This document shows, one piece after another, positions 21,042 to 32,591 of a DNA stretch of 64,000 bases. Position 1 is the first letter of the stretch; each line of letters starts with the position of its first letter. Source of the DNA: Ixodes scapularis. Taxonomy: Eukaryota > Arthropoda > Arachnida > Ixodida > Ixodidae. A program made the translations under genes and the position numbers. The DNA lies in the NCBI RefSeq assembly GCF_016920785.2, contig NW_024609837.1:42162745-42226744 (forward strand), in the 5' to 3' direction. Under the pieces are notes generated by a model. That model was given only the letters and a program-made list of their open reading frames with translations, ran no database searches and was not told the origin of the DNA.

Positions 21042-22252
21042 CAGCGCCACCCTGTACTACAGGGAACAGAAGGTGAAAGAAGTACACCGAGGGGCTTCAC
21101 AAGCCCACCATAGCTTTACTGCAGATTGTCTTCATTGCGTCGAGCTCAATGTGCGGTGCCCAGTTTTGTTGCGGCTAACAAGCAGCAACAAAAGCAATAT
21201 TGCGTCTTAGGCTGCATGGCATGGGTATGTACCCTCGAAATTTGGAGGCAGATAGACGATACTGGGATCTTTCGGCCACTAAGCGCGTGTCGCTCGTGTG
21301 GGGGCAGCGCGTGCAATGGCAAGCTTGCCAGGTATATTCCCGCACTGACACCAGTCGTGACGTCTTTCTTTTTTTGTACCTTTTATGCAAACGACGATAG
21401 TGCACGTGCTTAGCTTTGATAAGCACTGAAGATGCGCGAGAGTGGAGATTAAAAACTTTTAATATGGCGTCACGCTCCGAAAAGGAAGTGCTTCAGCGGT
21501 ACTTTGAAAATAATTTTGTAATATCAGTACACCAAAAATTAACAAAAAAAAAAAAATCAATATTTGTGAATCTCCAGTCCAAATAAAGAGGGTTTAAGTG
21601 ATTTCCTCAAATACAGAAACACTTCATTTTCCCTTTAAGGCGCTTACGTTCAAACTGCAACAATTTTTCCTTAATTGAAACACTTTTTTTTTCATTTTCT
21701 TTTTTAATTTTAGTTTGCGCAATTTTGCGAAGCGAGAAACAGAAGAAAAAAAAAACATTATTTTCTTAGGAAGAGGGGGGGGGGGGGGGGAGGTTACTTA
21801 GAAAGAACTCATTATTAAAAATATATATCGTATAACAAGTCTTTTGTAGCAATTTATGGCTGACCTGGTAGCGCCCATTATTTTCTTATGATAGTGGACC
21901 GCCTTTTACCCTTCCTGCACGTGTCGCAATATGTAAAAAAAAAATAAAAATAAAAGATACACGATCACAATACGAGCTTCAGCCGCCGACTCGTGTGCCC
22001 CATTCCGATGCACTTCTTAAAAATAAAAAAATAAAGAAAGCAAAATGAAAAAAAAAAAAAAAAACACTCACGCCCACATTAAAACATACTTTTTTCTTTT
22101 TAACATATAGGATTTCTTAATAAGCCCGGCCCGACTTTGTGCGCATTATTTTTTAAGCCTTCGCTGACAGAGCAAAAGAGTCGGATAGTGTTCTTGAGTT
22201 GCAGGCAATTCAAATAGAAACGGAGGGAGAAGAGAGTTAAGAGAGCGAAAGG
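21042..22252. other. No gene seen
   Basis: AT-rich with many A/T homopolymers, a G run at 21776-21791, and no coding motif in any frame. Confidence 0.4.
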
Positions 22253-22402
22253 TGACGTCAGAGCGCCCTGCTCTGGCTCTACCATCTACAGAAGATGGAA
22301 GGGCCAGAGCTGGGCCTACGAATGACGTCATCGCTAGTGGCATGACGTCATCGCTAGTGGCATGACGTCATCGCTAGTGGCATGACGCCATCGCTAGTGG
22401 AG
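22253..22402. promoter_or_regulatory. Row of CRE-type TGACGTCA sites, partly a 20-bp tandem repeat
   Basis: Perfect TGACGTCA palindromes lie at 22253-22260, 22323-22330, 22343-22350 and 22363-22370, with a one-base variant TGACGCCA at 22383-22390. The last four sit in four copies of the 20-bp unit catgacgtcatcgctagtgg. TGACGTCA is the known binding site of CREB/ATF bZIP factors. It is followed by the palindrome aggccgaccggcct. No gene was identified beside it, so a regulatory role is inference. Confidence 0.5.
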
Positions 22403-23616
22403 GCCGACCGGCCTCTACGCGACAAATCCGCGGCGAATCTCGACCAGAGTCGCCGCGAAGCCAGCGGCATACGGGTTTGTGTGGAGACAAAGGCTGCTGG
22501 CCTTTCCGTCTACCCGCTAAGCGTTCCAACCAGACCTTGGTCCCTTGGTGCTCTGACGTTCTCCTCTCCTCCTCTCCCTCGTTGTCTTTCCGCATAGGGT
22601 GGAGGCTGTTACAAAGGGTTTGGAACGTCTAGTGGGTTTGACAAAACAAAAAATAAATAAAAAGGATATTCAGCGTCCGTGAATGCTATTTTTTTTTTGT
22701 TTTTCGTTTCTAGCTTTTTTGAGAGGTGCCGTTTGCGAGGGAGCTGCCATAAGGTGATAACGTTTCGGTTTTTTTTTTTTTAGACGTCCTTATCAACACG
22801 AGTTAAGTTTTGCAAATTTGCGTTACCACAGAATAGAGCTTTTCTGGAAAGCAAAATCGTTAAACAAGCTTCGCAAAAAAACAAAAGAACAGGGGCCCCC
22901 CTTTTTGTTTGTTTCATTTTTAGTGTTTGTGCGTATGGCGCGTGATTTGCTTGCTTTACGAAGCGACAAACATGCGCATGCTGGGCAGAGGACTTGCAAA
23001 TATTGGAATGCTGTGTAGTTGCAGTACACCTTTCGCCGCATTAACGGGACCATGAAATTGTGTTTAAACCTTTTCCTCTTTAGCCTTATTCTTGAACTCG
23101 AAAGCGAAATGAGACGTCAGATGGTCGTGACGTGCTTGGAGAGCAGATGCGATGAGTCCAAGCTTCCGCCGTGATTTTATGAGCATGGCGTGGAACTATG
23201 CCATTCACGAGTGATGCCAAGTGCCGTCACGGTACTCATTAGCCACCGAACGCGAAATCAAATATTTTGCTCACCGATTGATTGATTGTTTGCGGACGCG
23301 CACGTCTGAGTGACGCAGTGCTCGTGACCAATGAGTGCGCTGGGTTCGACTGACGTCCTTGGGCACCGCGGTTGCATCATAGTGAAAAGGTGGAGAGCTT
23401 TTGAATGAAAAGAGGTAAGAAATAGTCCACTATATTTTCACATTTTCGAACCCAAAAGTGGGCCGCAGGCTTTCTACCCTCGTGTACTATGCTCGTTTTT
23501 ACCTCAGGAAAAAAGAGAAGTTTCCCGCATTGTTCATCCGCCGCGCGAAGTTGTTCTTACAAGATTTGATCGGAGAAAGAAGCGATGCTTCACTGCAGGC
23601 GTTAGAAACAGGTAGC
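22403..23616. other. No gene seen
   Basis: Mixed-composition DNA with short motif-less open frames. Nothing assigned. Confidence 0.35.
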
Positions 23617-23769
23617 CGCCGAATTCAGAAACCTCACTCAAACTACACTCAAACTGAAGGGCCCCTCCACTTCCTCGAGGAAGGCGCGAGGGCCGGCGCT
23701 GGCCCTCGCGCCTTCCTCGAGAAAGTGGAGGGGCCCTTCAGTTTGAGTGAGGTTTCTGAATTCGGTGGT
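23617..23769. mobile_element. Foldback element / long hairpin, about 150 bp
   Basis: ccgaattcagaaacctcact at the left is the exact inverse of the right end at 23750-23768. The arms continue inward through ctgaagggcccctccactt to a centre of about 6 bases at 23694-23700. The left arm carries a small internal duplication of actcaaact. RNA from either strand would fold into a nearly perfect 70-bp hairpin. Probably a foldback MITE. Confidence 0.7.
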
Positions 23770-23783
23770 AGGTCTTGCTAAGA

Positions 23784-24003
23784 TGACACACACACACACA
23801 CACACGCACACACGCACACACGCACACGCACACGCACACGCACACACACGCACGCACGCACGCACACACACACACACACACACGCGCGCACACGCACGCA
23901 CGCACGCACACGCACGCACGCACACACACACGCACGCACGCACACACGCACACACACACACGCACACACACACACGCACACACACACACACGCACGGACA
24001 CGC
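23784..24003. repeat. (CA)n/(CG) microsatellite, about 220 bp
   Basis: Alternating cacacgcacg repeats with no interruption longer than a few bases, starting 15 bp after the hairpin. It produces long artefactual open frames of alternating Cys/Val or His/Thr. Alternating purine-pyrimidine DNA of this kind can adopt Z-form. Confidence 0.95.
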
Positions 24004-24991
24004 ATAGTTTAAAATGAACTTTTATATATCTTAATTTTCTACATAAAGGGGGAAATGAGTAATGCTCCGCGACAGGCCGAACTTTTTTTTTTTACTATAT
24101 AGCTCTTGATGTGAAAGCGGGTAGTTCCCTTTTGGCCACAGTGTAAGATAATACTCTTCAGGTGAGGACAGCGCGCTCCTCGCGACGTGCCGATAAAGTG
24201 CGCTTTTCACTCTCTCTCTCTCTTTCTCTCTCGGACTATGGTTTCAAGCTGCGCCGGCAGGTGACTCGTTGACCCGTGGGTCGGCGGGCCTCGTCTCCTG
24301 CGCTTTTCAATGAGAAACGCGTTTTTTAACAAGTCGTATTGTGCATGTGGTGCATTCCTTATAACCCGGCACTTGTAGTATGTGTGTTGCTTAGGGATAG
24401 ATTCGTCGTTTGTCTTAGTTTCGTGGCTCAACGGCAGCGAGGGCAGTTTTATGAAGACACTAAAACAGAGGCATTTGGCGCGGTATTCAAACGGGCTAAG
24501 CGGATAGGTGTCGGCGCTTCCCTGGAATTTCATTCCTTTCTATGCCTCAGGCTCGTGAGCATCAGACACTAAACACCTAATGTTGGGGTTCATAATTTCT
24601 TGGCAAAACATCGCGGGGACAACATCTTTTCAGCAAAGCGAAGTATCGTCCTTTCACAATCATGTCGTTGGTGAAATGCTTGCTGCAAACGAAATCTTTA
24701 GGGCCATGCGGACGGTGCTTGCGAGGAGTTGCTTGAGCCCACGCTTCCAGACGTGTGGGGTCGGATGGGAACTTGAACAGACAACTTTTCTTTGCAACTG
24801 GGGTGAACTGAGTTGCAGTTCTGGACGAAGCATCTCCGGCCTATTGTCACCGCTTTGAAGCCGCGTCAAACGCGTGGTCGAGCGCCGCAAACGGCTTCGT
24901 CAATCTTCATTCCATGTGGCGTACGGCGACTGGAGTTCCAAATGTCATCGTCGCAATTAGAAACGAAGCGAAAACGTGCAAAGCGACTCTT
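24004..24991. other. No gene seen
   Basis: Includes a short (CT)n tract at 24211-24235. Other open frames show no motif. Confidence 0.35.
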
Positions 24992-25228
24992 AATAGACCG
25001 ATCTCACCAAGCGTTCGGCGCATGCGTGACGCCGCCATAACTTTAGTTCGCAGGAGGCAGGCAGCAGTGCAAAAGACTATTTGTGCCACCTCATACATGC
25101 TCCGCACGCGCAGAGCTCCAGCGAGCAGTAACGTTGCCAGCGAGGTTGTCGCACTTGCAGAAAGAAGCTCCCTTGATGCATTGCGGCAGCGGTGGCGTAG
25201 TCAAACTGGCTGGTGAGATCGGTCTATT
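24992..25228. mobile_element. 237-bp MITE with 18-bp TIRs
   Basis: aatagaccgatctcacca (24992-25009) is the exact inverse of tggtgagatcggtctatt (25211-25228). The interior is GC-rich and non-coding. No clear target duplication is visible, so the superfamily is unassigned. Confidence 0.65.
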
Positions 25229-25561
25229 GTTATGCGGATATTTTTGGGGCAGACGCTGAGCAGGCGAAATTGCGGCACCGGGGTGTCATGGCAACGAGAT
25301 AATTGTTTTCGCTCTCACACAGTTTCGCCGTTTGGCCGCCGGCGACACTGTCAGCCGCGGGTACGGTGGCCGCGGAATGGTGCAGCCTTTCGAATGCCCG
25401 TCGAACGAACGCTATCTGATTCCTCGCGCCGCGCGTTTAGCCCCGCCGTGTCCTCACCTAAAGAGTGTATCTTACACCGTGCTTCTGGCGCACTAAACGA
25501 TATGCGATCAGTAGAATCCCAAGTTATCCCAGCCCAAAATGCATTTAATGGCCTCTTTAAA
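25229..25561. other. No gene seen
   Basis: GC-rich stretch without recognised coding motifs between two inverted-repeat structures. Confidence 0.35.
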
Positions 25562-26262
25562 GTTGCCCTGAGGAGGTTTCTGAGGTCATCTATATATGGT
25601 GATAACTCACTCGGCCAACTCTAAACATCCTAAAGACCTCTAAATCATGACAATACGCAACCAATTTCTCTATTAAAAAAAAAATTAAAAATAAACAATT
25701 AAAGATCGCAAAACACCGAGACTGTCAGCGAATAGCAAGCGAAGGCTCCTCGCGCCCCCGACCGGTGGAACCGCGGAGTGATATCTCGAATGCGCGCGGC
25801 TCATTGCCCATACAGCCCGGACTACGATTCAACCCGGCGAGCGAGCGCTCGAAAGCTCTCGGCTAAACAGAAACAAAAAACACAAAAAAACTACGAAAAC
25901 AGTGTGCTCTTTTGGGGACGATGATTACAGTATTATGTTCCCTCTCCACGATAAATTAAACTTTTTCCATTAATCATTTTTGCTTTTACCATCTACAAAA
26001 GCGTACACATTTTGTAACAACAGTGTTTGCAATCTCAACGAAATGCTGCGTTTTCATTTGTCACATGTCGTCCCGGCTGTTGGAACAATGCTCCTTCCAT
26101 CATCGAAGATGGCCTCGGTGTGTTGCATCTTTGATTTTTTTTTTTTTAGTTAAAGAAATCGGTCGCACATTGTTATGATTTATGGATGATTCTAGGATGC
26201 TTAGGGCCCGCAGAGTGAGTTTTCACAACAATTTGGCGATCTCAGAAACCTCCTCAGGGCAC
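25562..26262. mobile_element. Element bounded by long inverted arms (about 170 bp each)
   Basis: gccctgaggaggtttctgag at about 25566 recurs inverted near 26242-26261. The arms continue inward on both sides (aactcact, catcctaa, aaatcat, gcgaccgatttct-like blocks) to about 25740 and 26095. Non-coding centre. It could be a long-TIR MITE or two inverted copies of one repeat, since no target duplication was found. Confidence 0.5.
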
Positions 26263-27449
26263 TTCTAACGACGGCAACGAACTTTTTTTTAAATATTTTT
26301 AATCGATCGCCGTTTTTTTCTTCTTCTACGTTAACGGCGGACGAGAATTTTTTTTTCTTCGTCATTCGCTGTTTGTACAGTAGGTGACAGATTAAGAACC
26401 CCGAAAGAGACTGGAACTCCAGCACGTGCTTAATTGTTGTTCTTAACCGCGCTTTGGCCTCGTATGCGTCGAAGCGTAGCCTCCTCTATACTCACAAAGC
26501 CTTGCAGATCGCCGCGAGACTTGGCCGCCCCGTTGCGGGCGCATCTAACGGGCGCCCCGGTGCGGCGAGACGCCGAGACACACTTGTTTCGAGCGACGGA
26601 ATGTACGCTCTTGCTTCTCGCGTTCCTCGGGCTACAGCTTCGTCTCTCGTCGGGTTTAGAAACCTTGTTTCGGGTCCTCGCCGCTGCAAACGTTGTGCGC
26701 TGATTACAGCCTCCCCGGGAAATGTTTTGTGCTACCAGATTGACGAAAATAATCCCTGGAGAAGGGGAACAAGACGGACAAAGGACAAACACAAATCTCC
26801 ACATTCTTGTCCAGCTCGCTTGCACCTTTGCATTTGATTGCATTATAATCACAGTGCTACCAGATCCTCGCGCTCAAAATCTGCGACCGGGCACTCTATG
26901 GCTCCGTCGTCGAACTACCAGGTTTTGTGAGTGGTCGAGGTGTTATCAAAGGCAGAAAGCTGGTGCTGGAGGAAGAACATATAATACTCTTAACCTTTAA
27001 CCGGTTGAATCCTAAAAGCGTAGTCACACTGGCCGTACATTATTCGAAAGGCACGGAGTTCCTCTGCTAACATGACGACAGAATTATCTGCCGGCACGCA
27101 CCTCAAGCACGGTCGAAGACTGCTTGCTTCGTACTCATGTGTGCTTCTAGCGTGTCTGCAAACAGTTTTTGTATGACCGATATAACAGGACCAGCATACG
27201 AGGAAGAATCACGCACCAGGTAATGTCGGCGCAGACTGTCTTCTGTATAGTGTATAATGCATATTTTGTTTAATGGAAAAGGTACGATGAATTCTGTGAC
27301 CACGGACTAACACCGCAAAAGCAAAGAGGTTTGTTGATATTCTCCGGCAGCTGCGAACTTCTTTGATTGTTCATAATAGTTTCTGTTGCGCTAAACGGAC
27401 ACTCACATGGCTTTGAAGCGGACGGGACACGTATAGCCTAATACACTTG
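26263..27449. other. No gene seen
   Basis: Open frames of 60-140 codons overlap on both strands at 26430-26850 in GC-rich DNA, without family motifs or splice context. Nothing assigned. Confidence 0.35.
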
Positions 27450-27675
27450 TTTGGAAATACGAATTTTGCCCCTAGAGTTTACTTTAGGTCGAAATTTCAC
27501 CTAAAGTTTACCTTCATACACGTCTACTCGTCCACATCTTCGTGGTGAAAGCGTTCACTTTTTACTTTTTTTTTCTTCAAAATCTAACTGATTAACTGGT
27601 TCAAGCAATTGACCGCGAGTAAGCCGTTAGTCAATTAATCGCTTGGTTAATCGATAAAATGACCCGCCCTAGTTA
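27450..27675 (-). repeat. ATCGATT-rich dispersed repeat, inverted copy of 4251-4480
   Basis: Read on the minus strand it begins ctagggcgggtcatt and contains attaaccaagcgattaattg, then ctttcaccacgaagatgtgg and gtgtatgaagg, the same order as 4251-4480. Confidence 0.5.
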
Positions 27676-29612
27676 AGAGTAAAATGGAAGCTCCTTCCAC
27701 CTTTTTTCACTTCAACTGAGCGAACGCTGGAGGGAAGGTCGCCTCCTCTCCTGCGTTGGCTTTGCCAAAGAGGAAAGATGTGCGAGGAGCTTCCACTTTA
27801 CTATTTACCTTTCACCGACTGTACGACAGTTCACGGAATGCTCCAACCCTGTTTTAAAGCTACTTGTTCGAGTGCGTGGCTTCGTTTCGCATCTTCATCG
27901 CACGATGTCACGTCGGAATGACACGCCAAATGAACTGTCGTGCCCTCGCAGCAGCGCCAAGCTGCTGCACTGTACGCTAGCCTTGACAACATAGCACAAA
28001 AAAAAAAAAAGTTGATGCTTAGCACAGAGGCTTCCCTCACTTCTTTTTCCCCAACAAGCCACTCGCGGAAGAACAGTCCCAGCATACCATATAAGGTTTT
28101 CCCTTTCTCTAAATTCTGTGTTGTACATAATTTACTAGTAAGCGCAAGATTGACTCTACATCTGGAAGAAGGTATGTTCACTGCTAGAACGTTCACGCAA
28201 ATGTCTAAAGTCCCTTTTTCATCTTAAGTTCAGTTCTCAGTAAGTTTTTATTCGCTTGGATGGTTGATATTTCTTTTTTTTTTTTACATTTCAGATTTTA
28301 TTTTGTTCCGTTTGATCCCTGCTTTTAATGCCATTCTTATCGCGTTTATTTGCTGCGCTTACTATTTGGCAAGTGTTCTCACGAAACGCAAGCCCAAGTG
28401 AATGGTACCAGCGTCGTATGCGCAAAAATGCATCCACTTAAGCCGACCTTCCGTTCGGCCAAAGTAAGCATCATCTAAGGGCAATACGCACATGACCATG
28501 CATTCTACGTCGTACAGCAAAACTCTCAAGAGTACATATACATCGCTGCTATGTCAGGTATTGTTGTATACATCGTAATCTCTGACAACACACCGTACAG
28601 GACGTTAAACTCAAAAACCAGATGCCACCCTAAGCATTTTCTTTTTCAGACTTCAAACACAGTTCTTCTATAATGCTCCGAGTAAATTGTAAATAAAAAA
28701 AAAAAAAAAAAGAATAAAAAAAAAAAGAGCAGATCGGAAGAAAATAAAAGCACATGCGCTAAATGACTTTCATTACGCCCTGTCCTGTCCCGACAAACAC
28801 TTTGCATGGGATGGATTGTATAGAAGGAAGCATCATCCGATTCCGCTTACGGTGAACCACTGAAGAGAAAACGAGGCCTACCCAACGCCGTATGACTGTC
28901 GCGTAACCTCCGAGAGCGGCGTGGAAGCAACGCGCGGGCGGGCCGTGTACTCACGTGACACACGCCCAGTGCTTACTGGATTGGCTGGAATAGCTCGTGG
29001 CGTCCGTTGCGCTCCATCGTGAGGTCCAACGGGGTATAGCACAGATCCATCTCGTGCGGACGACGACGGAGATGCTTAGTTACGCGTGCTGCACATTAGG
29101 TGGATGGCCCGACCCCCTAATGGATTTTGTCTTCCATTGGACAGACAAAAAAGAAGTAGAAAGAGCAAGCGTGTCCGTCAGAACGACCAGGTTACGATGC
29201 TCACGGCCAGTCGGTCATCGGACCTGGGTTCTTTTAACTCGTTACATGGCTCACTGACGCCATCAGTGGAGTGTCACTGACCAAGGTTCTGAAGGCCCAA
29301 TGAAGGAGAGACCTCATGGCGATTCTGAGGATCTAGTTCGTCGCACGAGGTGCTGGCCGGGTCCATTCGGTAAACTAATTAAACGATGAAGTGAACCGTA
29401 GAGCGAGAAGACAATCTGCATTTTGCCGTCAAATGATCAGTGCAGATAAGACATGTGACCATTGCAAACCGAAGTTCACCTGAGTTACTTCACGTGTTTC
29501 ACTTCTTTTGTCGCAACGTAGATGGTTTCGTGGATGCCTTCTCAACCAGATATTATCATACTAATCATATCCTAAAAGAAACAAAAACTTCTAGACGCGC
29601 CTTAGCCCGAAA
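27676..29612. other. No gene assigned
   Basis: A minus-strand open stretch at 27840-27999 encodes about 53 codons with CHSDVTSCDEDAKR and ends in QGWSIP before a stop. It follows a T-rich tract and might be a short exon, but no family was recognised. The remainder shows A/T runs and short open frames only. Confidence 0.3.
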
Positions 29613-30307
29613 CACATAGGGCGTATTTGCGACGTATATACGGGCGTTCTGGCGGGCGTAATCCCGACGTACAGCGGGCGTCGGGACGAGCGCTTCCGAG
29701 GTTGGCGTGTACATACCAGCGTATTCGGCGATCCGACCGAGACAGATATCGTCGCATCGGCGTATTTCGGCGTGGTGTATCCGGAAGGTTACGGCGCGGT
29801 GCCGGCCAATCAGCTCCCGAGTTGAGAGCCGGAAGTTGCTCGAGAATCAGCTTGCCAGCTATGCGGCCGGCTGGCTGCCTTCACTCAGCCGCCGAAATTG
29901 ACCCCGTAAGTGATGACGTCACAACATGGCGTCTGGGTCCAAACAAGCCGTTGCTAGGGACGTTACTATAAACTAATGCATGGAGACACCACATGAGGCT
30001 AAATTTTTGCTTGCAAGTAAGTAAATAATTTTTTGTAAGCAACCTCACTTTTTGATATCTAATTATGACGATGTTCATGTCGTTTCAGTGTCGTATTGCA
30101 ACGATAAAAGTCATTTCTGAAGTATTACACTCCGCTTTGCTTTGGTAGCAGACGACACGATAGATTTGCTGGCCCCTGTTGCAGCGGGCGTCTTCATTGA
30201 ATTGCGTCGGTAAACAAGCGAGAAAAACAAGTGCATCGCCATGGCGGTACTGGCCTCCGCAATGTGCGTTTTTTTTTTTTTTCTGTGAAGATCCCAGCTT
30301 AGTTCAG

Positions 30308-30424
30308 AGGGGTGAAAATGCCGTAAAATCAAACCACGTCATGCAGAGCATTTACGACGACGACCTGAAGTGCATTACCGGCGTAGTGCAGGCCAGTATG
30401 AGAAACAAATCGTACGCCGTCAAG
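30308..30424 (+). pseudogene. Exon remnant resembling the region before a SWIM zinc finger
   Basis: After a T-rich tract and the acceptor-like agttcag, a 39-codon open stretch includes GENAVKSNHVMQSIYDDD, KCITGVVQASMRN and KSYAVK. It ends at AAG|GTAATT, a good splice donor. The pattern SNHV...I..V.ASM....Y.VK resembles, from memory of the family, the segment just before the CxC...CxH zinc finger of SWIM-domain proteins carried by DNA transposons. No SWIM cysteines follow: the next acceptor (near 30492) leads into DNA now split by a hAT insertion. It is most likely a leftover of the parent transposon's gene. Family assignment is tentative. Confidence 0.45.
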
Positions 30425-30516
30425 GTAATTCGTTTATTATTATCATTGATGTTGTCAGGTTATTAAAGAATTCCATGTCTATTGCGATTTTTCAGTAACC
30501 ATTGCAGCGATGGTTA

Positions 30517-31508
30517 CAACCAGGCAGGGATGGGCAAAATAAATGCAAATATGTATCGAAATACAAATACAAAATACCTCGTCAAAAATGTAATTAATTA
30601 CAAATCTAATTACATTTCAAAAAAAGCATTTAAACACAAGACACAAATACAACCAAATGTATTTGGTCCCCTCCAAATACTTTTCCAAATAATTCCTCGA
30701 AGTTTGCGTCAGCGACATCAGGGCACCTGCAACGGGTTTCTGAGTATCTCATTTCAATTTTGCGTCGCACACTCAGGAGTTAGTGTGCAAGGCTCTAGTA
30801 GCGTAATATAATCACAAAAAAAAAATTTAATCAACTTGGACGTAATAGGTGAAAAAAGTACAGAGCTTCAAGCAGATGTTTTTGTGGATTACATTTTGGT
30901 ATAGACCAACAAAGAACCGAGACGACCAAGACGCGCAGCACTAGATAGAAATTTTTTTATTGTTGCAACTCGCACCAGTTACGAAAATCTGGACGACCCG
31001 CGCATTTAGAATGTTCCAGGCAAAAATATGGATGGAAATCGGGCTGGAAAGCATCACAAGTTGTCACAGGCACTTATTTAGCCAGTCTGCCTGTGAACGT
31101 CGATTTTGTCACTATTCTTGCCCTGGACTAGCACCGTAATCATAAAGTCACTAAACGCTTGTGCTTGATTGAGAAACACTGCATTCGGTGCACAACGTAG
31201 TTTTCTTCCTGCTCTGAACAGTGCCTTTAAAATAAAGCCGGAGGAGAAAAAAAAAAAAAAGCCCCATGGCCGAATAAAGGATGGAGATTATATCTTACAA
31301 CCACATGCATAAAAACAAAATGTATTTTCACCCACAAAATTATATTTAATTACAATTGTATTTCAAATACCCACGTATTAGTATTTAAATACACACGTCA
31401 AATACATTAACCAATTTGTAATTAAATACAAATGCAAAATACACAAAGTATTTGAAATACGTATTTTAAATACTTGTATTTGGAATACTACCCATCCCTG
31501 CAACCAGG
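30517..31508. mobile_element. hAT-type non-autonomous element (976 bp) with perfect 8-bp TSD
   Basis: The element at 30525-31500 begins cagggatgggcaaaa and ends tacccatccctg, flanked by the direct repeat caaccagg (30517-30524 and 31501-31508). The subterminal parts are full of aaatacaaatac-type motifs in both orientations. The interior is non-coding. The terminal sequence differs from the cagtcttgtac family at 9.6, 13.5 and 43.2 kb, so it is a separate hAT family. Confidence 0.92.
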
Positions 31509-32591
31509 TACGACGCACCCTCACATAGCGCGAGTCCACAAACAAAATTTGGGATCTCGACCGATCTCCTGAAGCGCTCTTCTCACGGGTCCAATGCGAT
31601 CTTTTAGCAGACGATCATCTCAATCGCCGCCCGGACTTTCGATAAACCATATTTTGCATCGCACCCCACTATGAATTAATTTAATTTACTGAAAATTATT
31701 ATATTAAGAACAAATGCGATATTAGAATATCGTCCTCATTCACACAATTCAAACGACGGTGCCGGCTTGGCCTGCCGACGTGTGGCAGACGGCATAATTC
31801 TTGCATTCGTCGTCTGCTGCAGGCATCTTGAGAACCGGAAGTTGCAGTCGTAAATATTTCAGAAACAAGCGATTGCTGGCACACTTCTGTCGAAAGATAT
31901 ATATGATATTGAAGCTTTCTATATTTGTGATCTTTCAATATTTGTGATTTTCAGAAGTTTAAATCCTACTCCTGATTTTTGAAGGGTCGGGTTTTCGTAG
32001 CGAAACCTAGCCACATGTATTTGTCCATAACAACGACCGTAGTAACGGTTTGTTTGGACCCTTGACGTCACACTTACGGAGTCAATGGGAGCTGGCTCGT
32101 CGCGTTCGCCGTTTTATCGGCGAACCGTTCGAAATCGCTATATCTCTTTGGAACGAGCGATGAACCAATGAGACAGAAGTAAATACCATAAATGTTGGGG
32201 GCGATCTGAAGAAAAAAAGATTACAAAGGGAAGGTGTTCAAGCAGAGAGCGCGGCCGTCCTCCTGCCGGGAGTTTTTGTCTACTTGACGTTTGCAACAAA
32301 CAATTATGAAAGAGGTGTTAGCAAATTAGGCTTTGGTTTCTTTTTATCATTCAGTTATTTCTGGTCACTTGCGGAACGTAATAATATAGCAGCCGATCTA
32401 CATTTTGTCTCCTTTCATGAAAGGCGCGAGTCGGGCTACACTGCACCAAATGCAGAAGAGACGTCGACGAAAAGCGTCATGTGTGATTTGGCGACCTTCC
32501 CCTCTTCCTTTTTATGAAAAAAGTGCCCGTCAAATCTCGTGATTACGCCCTCTGAAACGCGCGTAAATTCGTCGAGAATACGCCCTATGTG

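Larger units (their letters stand above)
29613..32591. mobile_element. Long-TIR DNA transposon derivative, about 3 kb
   Basis: The left end cacatagggcgtatt recurs inverted at the right end (32577-32591). Inverted similarity continues for several hundred bases on each side: gggcgtaat near 29658 against 32543, and gggtccaaacaagccgttgc near 29935 against its inverse near 32045-32065. The arms are imperfect, so the copy is old. The interior holds one exon-like stretch (30308-30424) and a younger hAT element (30525-31500). Target duplication not found, so exact ends may differ by a few bases. The superfamily is not established. Confidence 0.6.

Noticed and set aside
23638..24007. Long frames of alternating Cys/Val and His/Thr
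   Set aside because: Translation artefacts of the CA/CG microsatellite.
26430..26852. 140-codon minus-strand frame
   Set aside because: A plus-strand frame of similar length overlaps it; Arg/Ser-rich, no motif or splice context.
27831..28196. 121-codon minus-strand frame
   Set aside because: Only the last about 53 codons look plausible and the frame crosses an A/T run; no family recognised, kept only as a note.
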